From contig CALMVQ010000312.1 in the NCBI GenBank assembly GCA_937873135.1, positions 1 to 47,155 on the forward strand: a DNA stretch of 47,155 bases. The letters run 5' to 3'. A model generated the notes under the pieces. It had not been told where the DNA came from. It searched no databases and worked only from the letters and a program-made list of their open reading frames with translations. This DNA is from an uncultured Scytonema sp. (GTDB taxonomy: Bacteria; Cyanobacteriota; Cyanobacteriia; Cyanobacteriales; Nostocaceae). Both the position numbers and the translations under genes were made by a program. Below are positions 7,613 through 16,219 of this stretch, piece after piece; within the stretch, counting starts at the first letter, position 1; every line of letters begins with the position of its first letter.

Positions 7613-8931
7613 ATGATAATCCTGACACAATTAGAAGAATTCCGGCAAGCAATCTACGATTGTTTGGGTAAAGCGAAAGATGCCGTATTTGATCTGATGG
7701 ACGCAGTATTGAGCAGCGACCTTGCATTCAATCATTTGTAAGCTTGTCCCAAAGTCCAGTATTTCGGCGAGAGTGGCCGAGTGTTTATGCCGCACTGCAT
7801 GACAGTCGTCCCAAGAGAAGAAAACTGATGAATCTGCTGGTAAGGAAGGTAGGAGCTGAAGAACAACCATTTCTAGCAGGAGATCATACCTTTTGGCCCA
7901 GACCAGACGCTTTGACGCTCAAAGAAAGGACTTTTAGTGGGGGGAAAGGAGTTGGTATCAGTGTGGGACAAAGCTATAGTACCTTAGCATGGATACCAGA
8001 TTCCAATGGAAGTTGGGCATTACCGTTAAGGCACGAAAGGATTACCAGCTTTGAAACCCCAACAAGTAAGGCAGCGTTTCAACTAAAGCTTGTAACTCGG
8101 CAGTTAGGAACTAGACCACTTGCTGCTTATGATCGAGGCTATGGCAATGCCAAATTTGTCACAGCTACTGTTGGTATAGAAGCAGACTTATTACTCAGGT
8201 TAGCGTCCAATAGATGCCTTTGGGGTAAACCCGAGGCTAAAAAAGGTCGGGGCGCACCATGTAAGCATGGTCATAAGTTTAAGCTGAATGACCCCACAAC
8301 CTGGCCAGAAGCAGATGAGACTTTGACAGTGGAAGACCCGAAAGTTGGTCAAGTAAAACTAATGCGTTGGAGCGGATTTCATTTTCTTGAATCTCCAAAC
8401 CGAGACATGGAAATCATCCGTGTCGAAGTAATCAAACCAGCCGGACGGCATCGGAAATTCAAACCCTTATGGTTAGCTTGGCTGGGTCAGACGATGCCCC
8501 CATTAGAGGATTTTTGGCATAAATACTTACGTCGCTTTGCCCTAGAACATTGGTATCGCTTCGCAAAGCAAAGGTTACATTGGACACAGCCTCAATTAAG
8601 TTCGACTCAGGCCGCAGAGCGATGGAGTGACCTGATGCCACTGTTAACTTGGCAATTGTGGCTAGCACGGGAAGCTTGCATCGACTCCCCATTGCCTTGG
8701 CAATCAACTCAGGATAAACTGTCTCCAGGGCGCGTAGCACAAGCGTTTCCCCTAATTTTAGCCGCTGTTGGTACTCCTGCTCAATCACCAAAAACCCGTG
8801 GAAAATCCCCTGGTCGCGCTCCTGGACATCAACCACCCCCACGTCCTACTTATCCTACTGTCAAAAAACACGCATCTAAAAAAGCTAAATCCGAAGAATC
8901 ACTAAATAAAGCCGACTCCACTGCTGCTTAG
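7613..8931 (+). pseudogene. DDE transposase of an IS (NF041680/IS701-like), frameshifted near 7718
   Basis: ATG at 7613 starts MIILTQLEEFRQAIYDCLGKAKDAVFDLMDAVLSS. The frame then slips, and PCIQSFVSLSQSPVFRREW continues in the frame that runs to 8931. A single missing base around 7716-7720 explains it. The body (YSTLAWIPDSNGSWALPLRHE, AAYDRGYGNAKFV, ALEHWYRFAKQRLHW) is typical of the large DDE transposases annotated as NF041680 or IS701-like, about 440 residues. The DDE triad is not assigned residue by residue. A strongly deleted copy in opposite orientation lies at 16055-16219. The exact IS ends and target duplication could not be fixed. The shift makes the element probably non-autonomous. 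Confidence 0.8.
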
Positions 8932-9046
8932 TTTCGGCTAAAAACCTGATGATTCAGCTTGACTCAGTTTCAAACTTGAAGTTGAGTCCCTCTGTCGTGC
9001 CCCTGCTTGTTAATTGCTGGTCGAAACCGGATTAGTCCAAACTCCA

Positions 9047-9280
9047 GCTGTAACCCTTACTGGATAAGCGTTATGCAAGTCGATATTTTTCGCAATTCTG
9101 AATGTACCAATTAACCTATAGATTATTTGGTGCAACAATTTAATACGGCACAGCAAGGGTTTGAAGCTCCTAAATTTTAGAGACTTCAATTGGTACAGTC
9201 TTATCCGTGGCGATCGCAAGATTCAAAATGGCTGATCAATTCCTTAGCGTAACTTTCTGTTCGCCTGCTCATTTCACCCC
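9047..9280 (-). repeat. Left copy of a 234-bp perfect inverted repeat bounding the operon island
   Basis: The reverse complement of 9047-9280 matches 15640-15873 base for base as far as I could compare (coordinates sum to 24920 at both ends). The right copy is part of a 272-bp element with terminal inverted repeats. This left copy keeps only one terminal repeat (the segment ending at 9280). The other terminus plus about 73 bases are missing, after which sequence shared with the right flank resumes (GGAGTTTGGACTAA, CCAGCAATTAAC). Between 9281 and the end of the STAND gene (9484) I see no gene. Confidence 0.9.
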
Positions 9281-9483
9281 GACAACTAAAGCCTCTCAAC
9301 AGTCCGCTCCAGCAGATTTGTTAGCTTCTAGCCCAATTTCCCTATATCCAGTTGCAGACTGAGAAAGGTATTAGAAATCTGATATGGCAATTAGCCTAGA
9401 TTGTTTGTAGCTAAGAAGCTTGATTGGCAAACTAATCTACTTCCTTTCGCCAACTTGAACCTTTTAAATAGGAGGTGATTCAG

Positions 9484-12400
9484 TCATTCATAGCGCTTGA
9501 TAAAACTGTACACGACATAAACTGGATCTGGGTGATCGGGTCCATGAAATAATTTGTTAACTTGATTTGATGAATATTGACGTTCGCCCCAGACAGCCCA
9601 AATAAGAGAAAGATCGTTCTCCTTAAGAAAGTCTCTCAATAATTCCTCTCGCATGTAAAACAGTGACTGACCGTTGTTGAAATCATGGCTACGATCAGAA
9701 ACGTTACATGTCGCTTTCACTCCCTTACTTGTAACTAGATCGAATGTTTGTGGTTGACCAATTAACTTCAAATCAGAGGCAATCTCTTTTGCTAATGTAG
9801 TGGCATGACTAACATCATTAGCATTGCTACGACTACTTTCCCAACGAAAATCACGAACTGGAATTAATGCGTTATATGTAATTGTATGTTGGTGTACTTC
9901 CTCAGCATCAACAAGTATTTCACGGGTTTCAAGACGTTCAAGTTCCTCTTCGCTAAGCTTCAGCTTGCCATCTTCCTGTGCATTAGTACCTAATGAGCGA
10001 AGTCTAACTATATCGACATGACTCAAATCTAGCTGTTTACCATCTAAAAAAAATCTTGGCTCCATCCGCTCAACTTGAACAGTCTCTTCCTCTACAACAA
10101 ACGAGAACTCACAAGCGCCATTTTCAAGGAATGTTTCACACCACGGAATCTCGCCTGCAAACGTATAGCCAACCGATGGCTTTTCAGGCAACCATCTTCC
10201 ACCTAAGTTTTGATTGGACAGATGCTCGAAAAAAGAATCAGCCTCACTAGCCAAGACCAGAAAAGTTCGGATAAAGCAAAAAATATTTCGACCCAGAGTT
10301 TCGTTTTCTTGTGCTATGTAGCCATCTAACATAACCCAAGGTCCATCTTCGTTTTCAATCTTCTGCATTTGAAGATAGGGGTTTACATTAGGTAATGCTC
10401 CATTGACGATCCATTCCTTTATATCCATGCCAGGATCACCTAGGAAGTCTGCCTGTATCAGGGAAGTCTCTGATGATTGTGCTGGAAAGCTTGGGTCAAT
10501 ATCTAAATCCCAGTTCCAATCTCGCTTATGGGGTCTCTCAATTTGCCCTAAATCATGTAATAGACCAGTCATTTCATAGAAGGCAATCCATGAATATTTC
10601 TTGCCATAACGCTCTATCTTCTGAGCATCACTTCCTGCCCTATTCAAGTGATTTCCGTTCTCTATTGAGCTTTCGATATCCCTGAACTTGTCACTTGACC
10701 ATCCAAGTTGCTCAATCCGCCAGAGAATTTGTGCTCTGACCTTTTGATACTCTTCATTGTTGAAATCGTAGTTGCTGCGCCCTGGAACTAAACTTCCAAG
10801 CGTGTAGTTTTCAAAATCCATCCGGAATGGTGAATCGGCACCATAACGTCTCTCTTTATACGCTTCACTTTCGCCCCAATCGCGAAGTCCCCCTTCAAAT
10901 GGAGCTTTACTTCTTTGAATCTCTTCAGAGGTAAAAAATTCAGGATGGTGTACGGAAGCCATTTCTATAATCCGGCTTCCGTACTCTCTTATAAGGGAAT
11001 GTGTAGTGCTAAATGGTGCGCTTTCTGCAAACATTGAATCATATATACTCCGCGCATAGGTTGGTAACGTTTCGGTCACAAACCTTGGGTCGCCTAAATC
11101 CACATGCCGAGCCATTGTAGTCCCATAACTTGCAGCAAATATTCGCTCTGGGACATAAGGATCGTTGATCGCAAGTGCTGTTAAACTCTCCTCAAACAGT
11201 GCTACGGGGTTTCCCCGTCCAAACCAGTATAATGCACGGGTCGCCACATCACGAAGTTCTCGATCTGTAGTGGTCAAAAGCCACATGACCCACTTTGCAC
11301 GCAGTCGATCAGAAGGAGTCCGAAAGTCCTGCTGTTGTTTCCACCTACCCTCTATTGCTAGTAGATCGTTAAATCTCTCGGAGCGTGTTTCTCGAATCCA
11401 CTCAGTCCAAACAATATCTCGTTCAGAAACTGACATTGCTCGAAGTGTCTCATCAAGAAAAGCAGCATTAAGTGGGTGAAGTGCCACTGCACGGGCTACT
11501 TGAAATCGAACGAACAAGCGGCTTCTAAATCTTGAGGATTCATGTGAAAGGCTCAATAAGGCGCTTACTGTCTCTTGGTCTAAATACTCTGCATCTATTT
11601 CAGCCGCCAACGCAATAGCGTTTTTCTTTAACGGCTCTGAGATATGCTGCCAAATTTGTTTCCCTTGCATTCGGCGCGGGGTCAGTGTAACCAAAGACCT
11701 AAGTATGTCGAGTGCCAATTCGTGGCTAGTATCCCCAGTGAATAGTGCGATAGTCTCAGGGGTATTCAACCAAGTAAAGGATACATCCTGCGCGTACTTA
11801 ATGAGAAGAGCATTAGCGACAATATACCCTCCGAGCGCGTCATAAGTTGGCGTGACTACATATTCATACGGTTCAAAACCTGGGTTCTTGAAGAGAATCC
11901 CTTCCTGTGCCAAAAGATTAACGATACTGCTATCCCACGCACGAGAAGCATCAGATACTTCATCACGAAATCCTGCCTCGCTAATTTCCCGCTTTCCGCA
12001 TTTCCATAATTCGATTCCAAGTGTGTAAACTGCCCTCTCTACTTCATTTGCAGTGTAATTATGGCTGAGGTTAATCATCTGTGAAATTCGTTCAGCCGCA
12101 TTAGCAACATACTTTTCAAATAGTGGTGCAAGCGAGGTAGGAAAATAATCAATCTTGACTTCAGATTCTTTTTTCGGGTTGGTGACCTCGCAGAATATTC
12201 TCAACGTTAGTGGGTGTTGTAAAAACTCTGTCGGAACCTCTGAATCGCCGGAGTCTATTTTGAAGTGGCTAAAATACTTTTCGATTGCCGCATCAACATC
12301 ACCTCCAAACCCCTCACTTTCTATTGTCTTTATGCCATGAGGAAGAGCCATAACTGCAAATGATTCTCTAGTCACAGTTTGTGACTCTCGATACTGATGC

Positions 12401-13746
12401 CAATCTTCCTTTTTCCGTTCTCCAGTTCTCAATGTGCAGACTACTAGAACGTTAGGAAATTTCTTTACAATCTCGCTGAGTGAAGCTAATTCAGGCTTCC
12501 AATTTTTGGGATTCTCAGCTTCGTTAAGTCCATCAATTAGGATTGGTAATCGACAGCAGGCGCGTTTACCAGCCGCATCCACTGCTGCCAGTAACATCTC
12601 TACACTCGGCATAGGAATGCCGTTGATTGAGAGGGTTTTTGCAAGATCATCGAGAGACTGCCCCCTGTGAAGATTACGACCCTGGAGAAAAATGCCAGCA
12701 GGTCTTTTCTCCTGGGGAGCAGTTAATTGGGCAGCCATCTGCGTCTTACCACCACCTGCATCGGCTAAAACTCCAACCAGACCAACTCCGAGAAATTCTT
12801 CAGCTTCGTCGAGGAGTTCTTGCGCTGTGTACATATCGTCTAGCGCGTTAGTGGTATGTAGTGCAGCGGGATGGTTTGTAGACCGTAAATGTCTAGGGGT
12901 CGAGCGAACATCTATATTGATTAATGTTTTGCGTTCCTTTAATTTTTGCTGGATAACATCAAGGTCTCCATCTGCAAGGATTTGATGAAAATTGATAAGA
13001 GTATCAGCAAACGCTGAACAAGCATCAATAAAAGAGATTATGTAGGGTTTTAATCTGGGCACAGCGTCGTCTAACTCACACGATAGTAAGCCAGATATAT
13101 TCTTCAAACGCTTCCCGATTTCAATCAATTGTCCCCATGAGTCAACGTCTCCCAGCATTCGCTGAATTATCCGCTCGGCATCAACAGCTTGGTGGGCTTG
13201 TTCTAGCCAGCGCTCTCGAATTGGCTGAATTGCTATCCTGTGTCGTTCTGCCAGATTACTTGGAGTTAAAACCTGCTCACCAAAGTAGGTGCTTCTGAGT
13301 ATTAGGGCATCGCCACTTAGGTAAGTATCAACTTCTTCCTCAGTCCATAAGTGCAAATTGTATTGTGTCGAAAAATTGTAATACCATTCCTGGTCTTCCT
13401 TACTGAGAGTATAGGGTGTCCAAAGAACCCAATCTGTGAGATCTGGTAATACTCTTTCAGTAGTTGTGAGTGAGTGTTCAATATCTTTACGACTTGCTGA
13501 TTTTAGTGTTCCATCTTTATTTCGCTGGTATAGTTTACATTGCCATCCAAACCAACGAGACGCATTGCCAAGCTGACATGGTTCAGTCAGTTTTATATGA
13601 AATTCAACCCCAGGTTGATTAGCCAAAGCTTTGAAATCTCCAAACCGTCCATATTGCAGCCTCATAAGACCGCGACATAGATTTTCAAAGTTACGGGTTT
13701 TATCACCTGGAAGTGAATCAAATTTTGTCCAGTCTAGAAAAGGCAT
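9484..13746 (-). CDS. Very large nuclease-STAND ATPase (candidate anti-phage sensor/effector)
   Basis: 1420 residues. The N-terminal 165 or so resemble a PD-(D/E)xK nuclease: FENLCRGLMRLQYG, PGVEFHIKL (Glu48) and GWQCKLY (Gln69, Lys71) give the E...QxK pattern. A linker of mostly helix leads to a P-loop ATPase: Walker A ADAGGGKTQ (Lys334, Thr335) and Walker B LPILIDGLNEAE (Asp405), typical of NACHT-like STAND proteins. The remaining 950 residues are helical then mixed, without a family I can name; in STAND proteins such tails sense a ligand. Neither a signal peptide nor a membrane segment is seen. It is last in an operon, 17 bases after the 131-aa gene. By architecture it resembles Avs-type antiviral ATPases with a nuclease head, but neither target nor trigger can be read from the sequence. 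Confidence 0.8.
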   Translation of the reverse strand: MPFLDWTKFDSLPGDKTRNFENLCRGLMRLQYGRFGDFKALANQPGVEFHIKLTEPCQLGNASRWFGWQCKLYQRNKDGTLKSASRKDIEHSLTTTERVLPDLTDWVLWTPYTLSKEDQEWYYNFSTQYNLHLWTEEEVDTYLSGDALILRSTYFGEQVLTPSNLAERHRIAIQPIRERWLEQAHQAVDAERIIQRMLGDVDSWGQLIEIGKRLKNISGLLSCELDDAVPRLKPYIISFIDACSAFADTLINFHQILADGDLDVIQQKLKERKTLINIDVRSTPRHLRSTNHPAALHTTNALDDMYTAQELLDEAEEFLGVGLVGVLADAGGGKTQMAAQLTAPQEKRPAGIFLQGRNLHRGQSLDDLAKTLSINGIPMPSVEMLLAAVDAAGKRACCRLPILIDGLNEAENPKNWKPELASLSEIVKKFPNVLVVCTLRTGERKKEDWHQYRESQTVTRESFAVMALPHGIKTIESEGFGGDVDAAIEKYFSHFKIDSGDSEVPTEFLQHPLTLRIFCEVTNPKKESEVKIDYFPTSLAPLFEKYVANAAERISQMINLSHNYTANEVERAVYTLGIELWKCGKREISEAGFRDEVSDASRAWDSSIVNLLAQEGILFKNPGFEPYEYVVTPTYDALGGYIVANALLIKYAQDVSFTWLNTPETIALFTGDTSHELALDILRSLVTLTPRRMQGKQIWQHISEPLKKNAIALAAEIDAEYLDQETVSALLSLSHESSRFRSRLFVRFQVARAVALHPLNAAFLDETLRAMSVSERDIVWTEWIRETRSERFNDLLAIEGRWKQQQDFRTPSDRLRAKWVMWLLTTTDRELRDVATRALYWFGRGNPVALFEESLTALAINDPYVPERIFAASYGTTMARHVDLGDPRFVTETLPTYARSIYDSMFAESAPFSTTHSLIREYGSRIIEMASVHHPEFFTSEEIQRSKAPFEGGLRDWGESEAYKERRYGADSPFRMDFENYTLGSLVPGRSNYDFNNEEYQKVRAQILWRIEQLGWSSDKFRDIESSIENGNHLNRAGSDAQKIERYGKKYSWIAFYEMTGLLHDLGQIERPHKRDWNWDLDIDPSFPAQSSETSLIQADFLGDPGMDIKEWIVNGALPNVNPYLQMQKIENEDGPWVMLDGYIAQENETLGRNIFCFIRTFLVLASEADSFFEHLSNQNLGGRWLPEKPSVGYTFAGEIPWCETFLENGACEFSFVVEEETVQVERMEPRFFLDGKQLDLSHVDIVRLRSLGTNAQEDGKLKLSEEELERLETREILVDAEEVHQHTITYNALIPVRDFRWESSRSNANDVSHATTLAKEIASDLKLIGQPQTFDLVTSKGVKATCNVSDRSHDFNNGQSLFYMREELLRDFLKENDLSLIWAVWGERQYSSNQVNKLFHGPDHPDPVYVVYSFIKRYE

Positions 13747-13763
13747 TGCAGTATCTTAAAAGC

Positions 13764-14159
13764 TTATTTACCTCGCCCATACTCAGCGTCTGGGTAATCA
13801 TGAGCCGAAAAAATTTCAATTTTTGCTCCTCTATCAATCATAAGCTTCATAAAAGCGGAAACTTCTGATTCATCAGTAGTTAGAATCAATTTGTCTTCTT
13901 CTATTCGAGTGCTTACGTCATACAAAAACTGCTCAAGTTCCAGAGGACCAAGAGTATAGATATTTGCATCCTTTAAAAGAGCAAGAACTTCATCTCCGAA
14001 TCGGTTTCTAGTTCTACCAACTTCTATTTTGTCAGCAAGCTTTGCAGTAAGCTGGTCAATTGTTTGTTTGGCTTTTCTCGCGTCATCAACGCTCTTAAAC
14101 TGCCCAATCATCACTAAGTTCATTGAGTGTTCAGACCCGTAGCCACGCCAAACTTTCAT
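13764..14159 (-). CDS. 131-aa protein of the radical SAM/STAND operon (possibly DUF6375)
   Basis: Begins MKVWRGYGSEHSMNLVMIG and ends DAEYGRGK. It reads as a compact soluble alpha/beta protein with a beta-strand opening, a helical DDARKAKQTIDQLTAKL segment and a strand-rich end (GAKIEIFSAHDYP). The start codon overlaps the radical SAM stop by 4 bases (ATGA), and a GGAGG Shine-Dalgarno lies within the last codons of the radical SAM gene, so the two are translationally coupled. From memory it resembles the family DUF6375, seen beside radical SAM genes; this is unverified. It could be a substrate, an adaptor or an inhibitor of its neighbours. There is no sequence evidence to choose. Confidence 0.75.
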   Translation of the reverse strand: MKVWRGYGSEHSMNLVMIGQFKSVDDARKAKQTIDQLTAKLADKIEVGRTRNRFGDEVLALLKDANIYTLGPLELEQFLYDVSTRIEEDKLILTTDESEVSAFMKLMIDRGAKIEIFSAHDYPDAEYGRGK

Positions 14160-15106
14160 AAATTTACCTCCTGATTGCTTGTAGCTAGCTTGCGAAGTGC
14201 TGATATCACTCCATCCTCAAGAATCTGAACACCGTCAATACTGTATGAGGTTGGTTTCAAAATTCCTGAAGCATCTATATGGGCAAAAGCACTCAACCCA
14301 ATTTCTGTACTAAGTGGATCACAAATTGGAAATCCATCAGCACCGCTCTCGCTGACTGCAAGGGGAATACCTCCACGATAGCTAGCTACCCATTCTTGCA
14401 ATATTCTACAAGTATCGCTATCAATCCCGCCAGTTCTTAGGGTGGCTTCTTGAGGCAAAAGTAAGAATTCAGAGCAACCGAATTCTTCCGCGAGATCAAT
14501 AGCTTTATCAAGATCATCAATGGTTTTCGAGTTAACCACAAAGTTGATGCCAAATGGAAAACGTTTACTAAGTGCCTTGATACGTTGAATCAAGGTAGCA
14601 AAAGGTCTTCCTCTGAGAGATTCGTAGGTAGCTTCAACCCCATCCATGCTCACTCTGATGAAATGTATATTTCCTGATAGATCCTCAAGAAGGCGATCGC
14701 TGAGATGATGGGCATGAGTGGTCATAGTAACAGCCAAACCCGTTTTTTCGGCTGCGTAGGAGCAGAGTTCTGCGAGTCGAGGATACAGAGTCGGTTCCCC
14801 GCCCCCGAAGCCCACACCAATGCAACCATTAGCATCTAAATCAGTCAGCCAGATTGTTAACCGCTCAAAATTCAGTGCAGCAGGATTTTTCGGTGCGTAG
14901 CAGTGAGGGCATACAAGATCACAAGCATTCGTCAATGCGATCGATACTTGGCGTGGAGCAGCTGACCACATACTTGGAGGTAGACTAATTTCATCTACTA
15001 AGAGATTCATACCAGTGTTTCGATTGAATAAATGTAAACCTGCGGCTCCGGCACGAATCTTTAAGTGAGAAGTGACATTGATAGGAAGTTTATTGACTAT
15101 AGGCAT
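14156..15106 (-). CDS. Radical SAM protein, first gene of the nuclease-STAND operon
   Basis: 316 residues. The cluster motif is CDLVCPHC (Cys62, Cys66, Cys69; CxxxCxxC), followed by FGGGEPTLYP (the SAM-binding GGEP) and RVSMDG, as in the MoaA/PqqE/SPASM branch that modifies peptides or proteins. The residues before the cluster (HLFNRNTGMNLLVDE) form a small extra N-terminal domain. Towards the C-terminus the usual cysteine-rich 'twitch' is reduced: DPLSTEIGLSAFAHIDASGILKPTSY has Ala and Lys-Pro where SPASM proteins have Cys, leaving only one Cys nearby (FPICDP), so an auxiliary iron-sulfur cluster is doubtful. It is not viperin-like in its cluster motif. The ATG at 15106 has no clear Shine-Dalgarno. 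Confidence 0.85.
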   Translation of the reverse strand: MPIVNKLPINVTSHLKIRAGAAGLHLFNRNTGMNLLVDEISLPPSMWSAAPRQVSIALTNACDLVCPHCYAPKNPAALNFERLTIWLTDLDANGCIGVGFGGGEPTLYPRLAELCSYAAEKTGLAVTMTTHAHHLSDRLLEDLSGNIHFIRVSMDGVEATYESLRGRPFATLIQRIKALSKRFPFGINFVVNSKTIDDLDKAIDLAEEFGCSEFLLLPQEATLRTGGIDSDTCRILQEWVASYRGGIPLAVSESGADGFPICDPLSTEIGLSAFAHIDASGILKPTSYSIDGVQILEDGVISALRKLATSNQEVNL

Positions 15107-15227
15107 GTTAGGAATTTAGAGCCGATTCTTGCAGTCGTTAGTCCAGTTGGAAACTTACAAAGTATTAAAGCGGTGAGAGGCATCACCAGTGGACTAGGCT
15201 TACAAGACATATAGGTTTACGAAAACA

Positions 15228-15358
15228 GTAAGTAGGTGGGCACGATAAAATCAATTTATGTTGAGTTTTGTAAAAGCCTTAGAACGATGCATTCATAAGC
15301 TCTTTGCTGATTTTACATTTCGTTACATAGTTATAAATTTTCCCGCTCACCTACTTAT
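15228..15358. repeat. 131-bp MITE-like unit with terminal inverted repeats
   Basis: GTAAGTAGGTGGGC at 15228-15241 pairs with GCTCACCTACTTAT at 15345-15358 (12 of 14). The interior is AT-rich and non-coding. It lies between the operon and the right 234-bp repeat. Confidence 0.6.
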
Positions 15359-15445
15359 AGATAACTTTTATGAATTTTGACTCGTCACTGAGGGAAATAT
15401 TCTCTAGAAGCTTTTTATCGCGATAATGTGTGTAGCTAACTATTT

Positions 15446-15470
15446 ATTATACGGAAACTTTCCGTATAAT
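15446..15470. promoter_or_regulatory. Perfect 25-base palindrome, possible operator
   Basis: ATTATACGGAAA, one central C, then the exact reverse complement. The centre is too tight for an RNA hairpin loop to form without unpairing bases, so a protein-binding site is at least as likely as a transcription terminator. It is about 340 bases upstream of the radical SAM start. Confidence 0.5.
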
Positions 15471-15639
15471 CTTTTTCTAAATCCTAATATATCATGCATT
15501 ACAGCTACTTTCTTTCTGGATATATACCTAAAATGGTACAAAGTTAACACCCTAGCCTCTGGCTACGCCAACGACACCCTCCGCGTAGCTTGCTTCCCTG
15601 GAGTGGTACGCAAAAAAGTATCAGTTATCACTTCTAACA

Positions 15640-15911
15640 GGGGTGAAATGAGCAGGCGAACAGAAAGTTACGCTAAGGAATTGATCAGCCATTTTGAATC
15701 TTGCGATCGCCACGGATAAGACTGTACCAATTGAAGTCTCTAAAATTTAGGAGCTTCAAACCCTTGCTGTGCCGTATTAAATTGTTGCACCAAATAATCT
15801 ATAGGTTAATTGGTACATTCAGAATTGCGAAAAATATCGACTTGCATAACGCTTATCCAGTAAGGGTTACAGCCTTAGCGTAACTTTCTGTTCGATTGCT
15901 CATTTACCCCC
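15640..15911 (+). mobile_element. 272-bp non-coding element with 39-bp terminal inverted repeats (MITE-like), right copy
   Basis: The left terminus 15640-15678 begins GGGGTGAAATGAGC. The right terminus 15873-15911 is its complement with 4 mismatches in 39; the inner 22 (CGAACAGAAAG... TAAGG) are identical. The 190-base interior has its own short inverted repeats (TACCAATTGAAG; TAATTGGTACATT) and carries no gene. Its first 234 bases are repeated in inverted orientation at 9047-9280. No transposase is encoded, so it would have to be moved by an enzyme from elsewhere. The terminus sequence is not one I can assign to an IS family with confidence. Confidence 0.8.
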
Positions 15912-16019
15912 TCAATCGGATGTACCATACATGGCTAATGACTGGAGTTTGGACTAAATTGGATTCAACCAGCAATTAACAGAACAGCAAGACAAAGTTA
16001 CCCAACATCCGGTCGAAAG

Positions 16020-16219
16020 TGAGTCAAGTTGAATCATGAGAAAATCAGCCAAAACTAAGCAGCACTTGAGTCAGCTTTGTTAAGTGATTCTTCGGTTTTA
16101 GCTTTTTTAGATGAGCGTTTTTTGACAGTGGGATAAGTTGGACGAGGGGAATGAAATCCGCTCCAATGCATTAGTTTTACTTGACCAACTTTCGGGTCTT
16201 CCACTGTCAAAGTCTCATC
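16020..16219 (-). mobile_element. Internally deleted copy of the 7613-8931 transposase IS
   Basis: On the minus strand, ETLTVEDPKVGQVKLM-WSGFH is joined directly to PRPTYPTVKK and ends SLNKADSSAA. These are two separate parts of the transposase at 7613-8931 with about 140 codons removed between them. The non-coding end (GATTCAACTTGACTCA) matches the 3' end of the full copy, with differences. It is in opposite orientation to the full copy, so the two IS sequences face each other across the island. Confidence 0.85.

Larger units (their letters stand above)
15107..15639. promoter_or_regulatory. Upstream region of the radical SAM operon with two palindromes
   Basis: This 530-base stretch must hold the promoter of the minus-strand operon. 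It contains a 131-bp unit with terminal inverted repeats (15228-15358) and a 25-base perfect palindrome (15446-15470). A 37-codon minus-strand ORF (15097-15210, MSCKPSPLVM... TCL) overlaps the first codons of the radical SAM gene but lacks a Shine-Dalgarno site. No -35/-10 pair stands out enough to name. A plus-strand frame at 15426-15719 covers these repeats and looks non-coding. Confidence 0.5.

Noticed and set aside
8459-8842. 127-residue minus-strand ORF inside the transposase gene
   Set aside because: It is the antisense of a well-conserved transposase frame and has no protein-like motif.
9010-9219. A short ORF found identically in 9010-9219 and 15701-15883
   Set aside because: The identity comes from the non-coding inverted repeat itself; the frame runs through palindromes and lacks codon character.
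14156-15106. Prokaryotic viperin
   Set aside because: The cluster motif region and GGEP fit MoaA/SPASM-type proteins, and viperin-specific motifs were not seen.
15426-15719. 97-residue plus-strand ORF upstream of the radical SAM operon
   Set aside because: It spans a palindrome and the repeat border; composition is not protein-like.
7613-16219. A classical composite transposon
   Set aside because: The right IS is reduced to fragments, the left is frameshifted, and no outer ends or target duplication could be shown, so active transposition as a unit is not supported.
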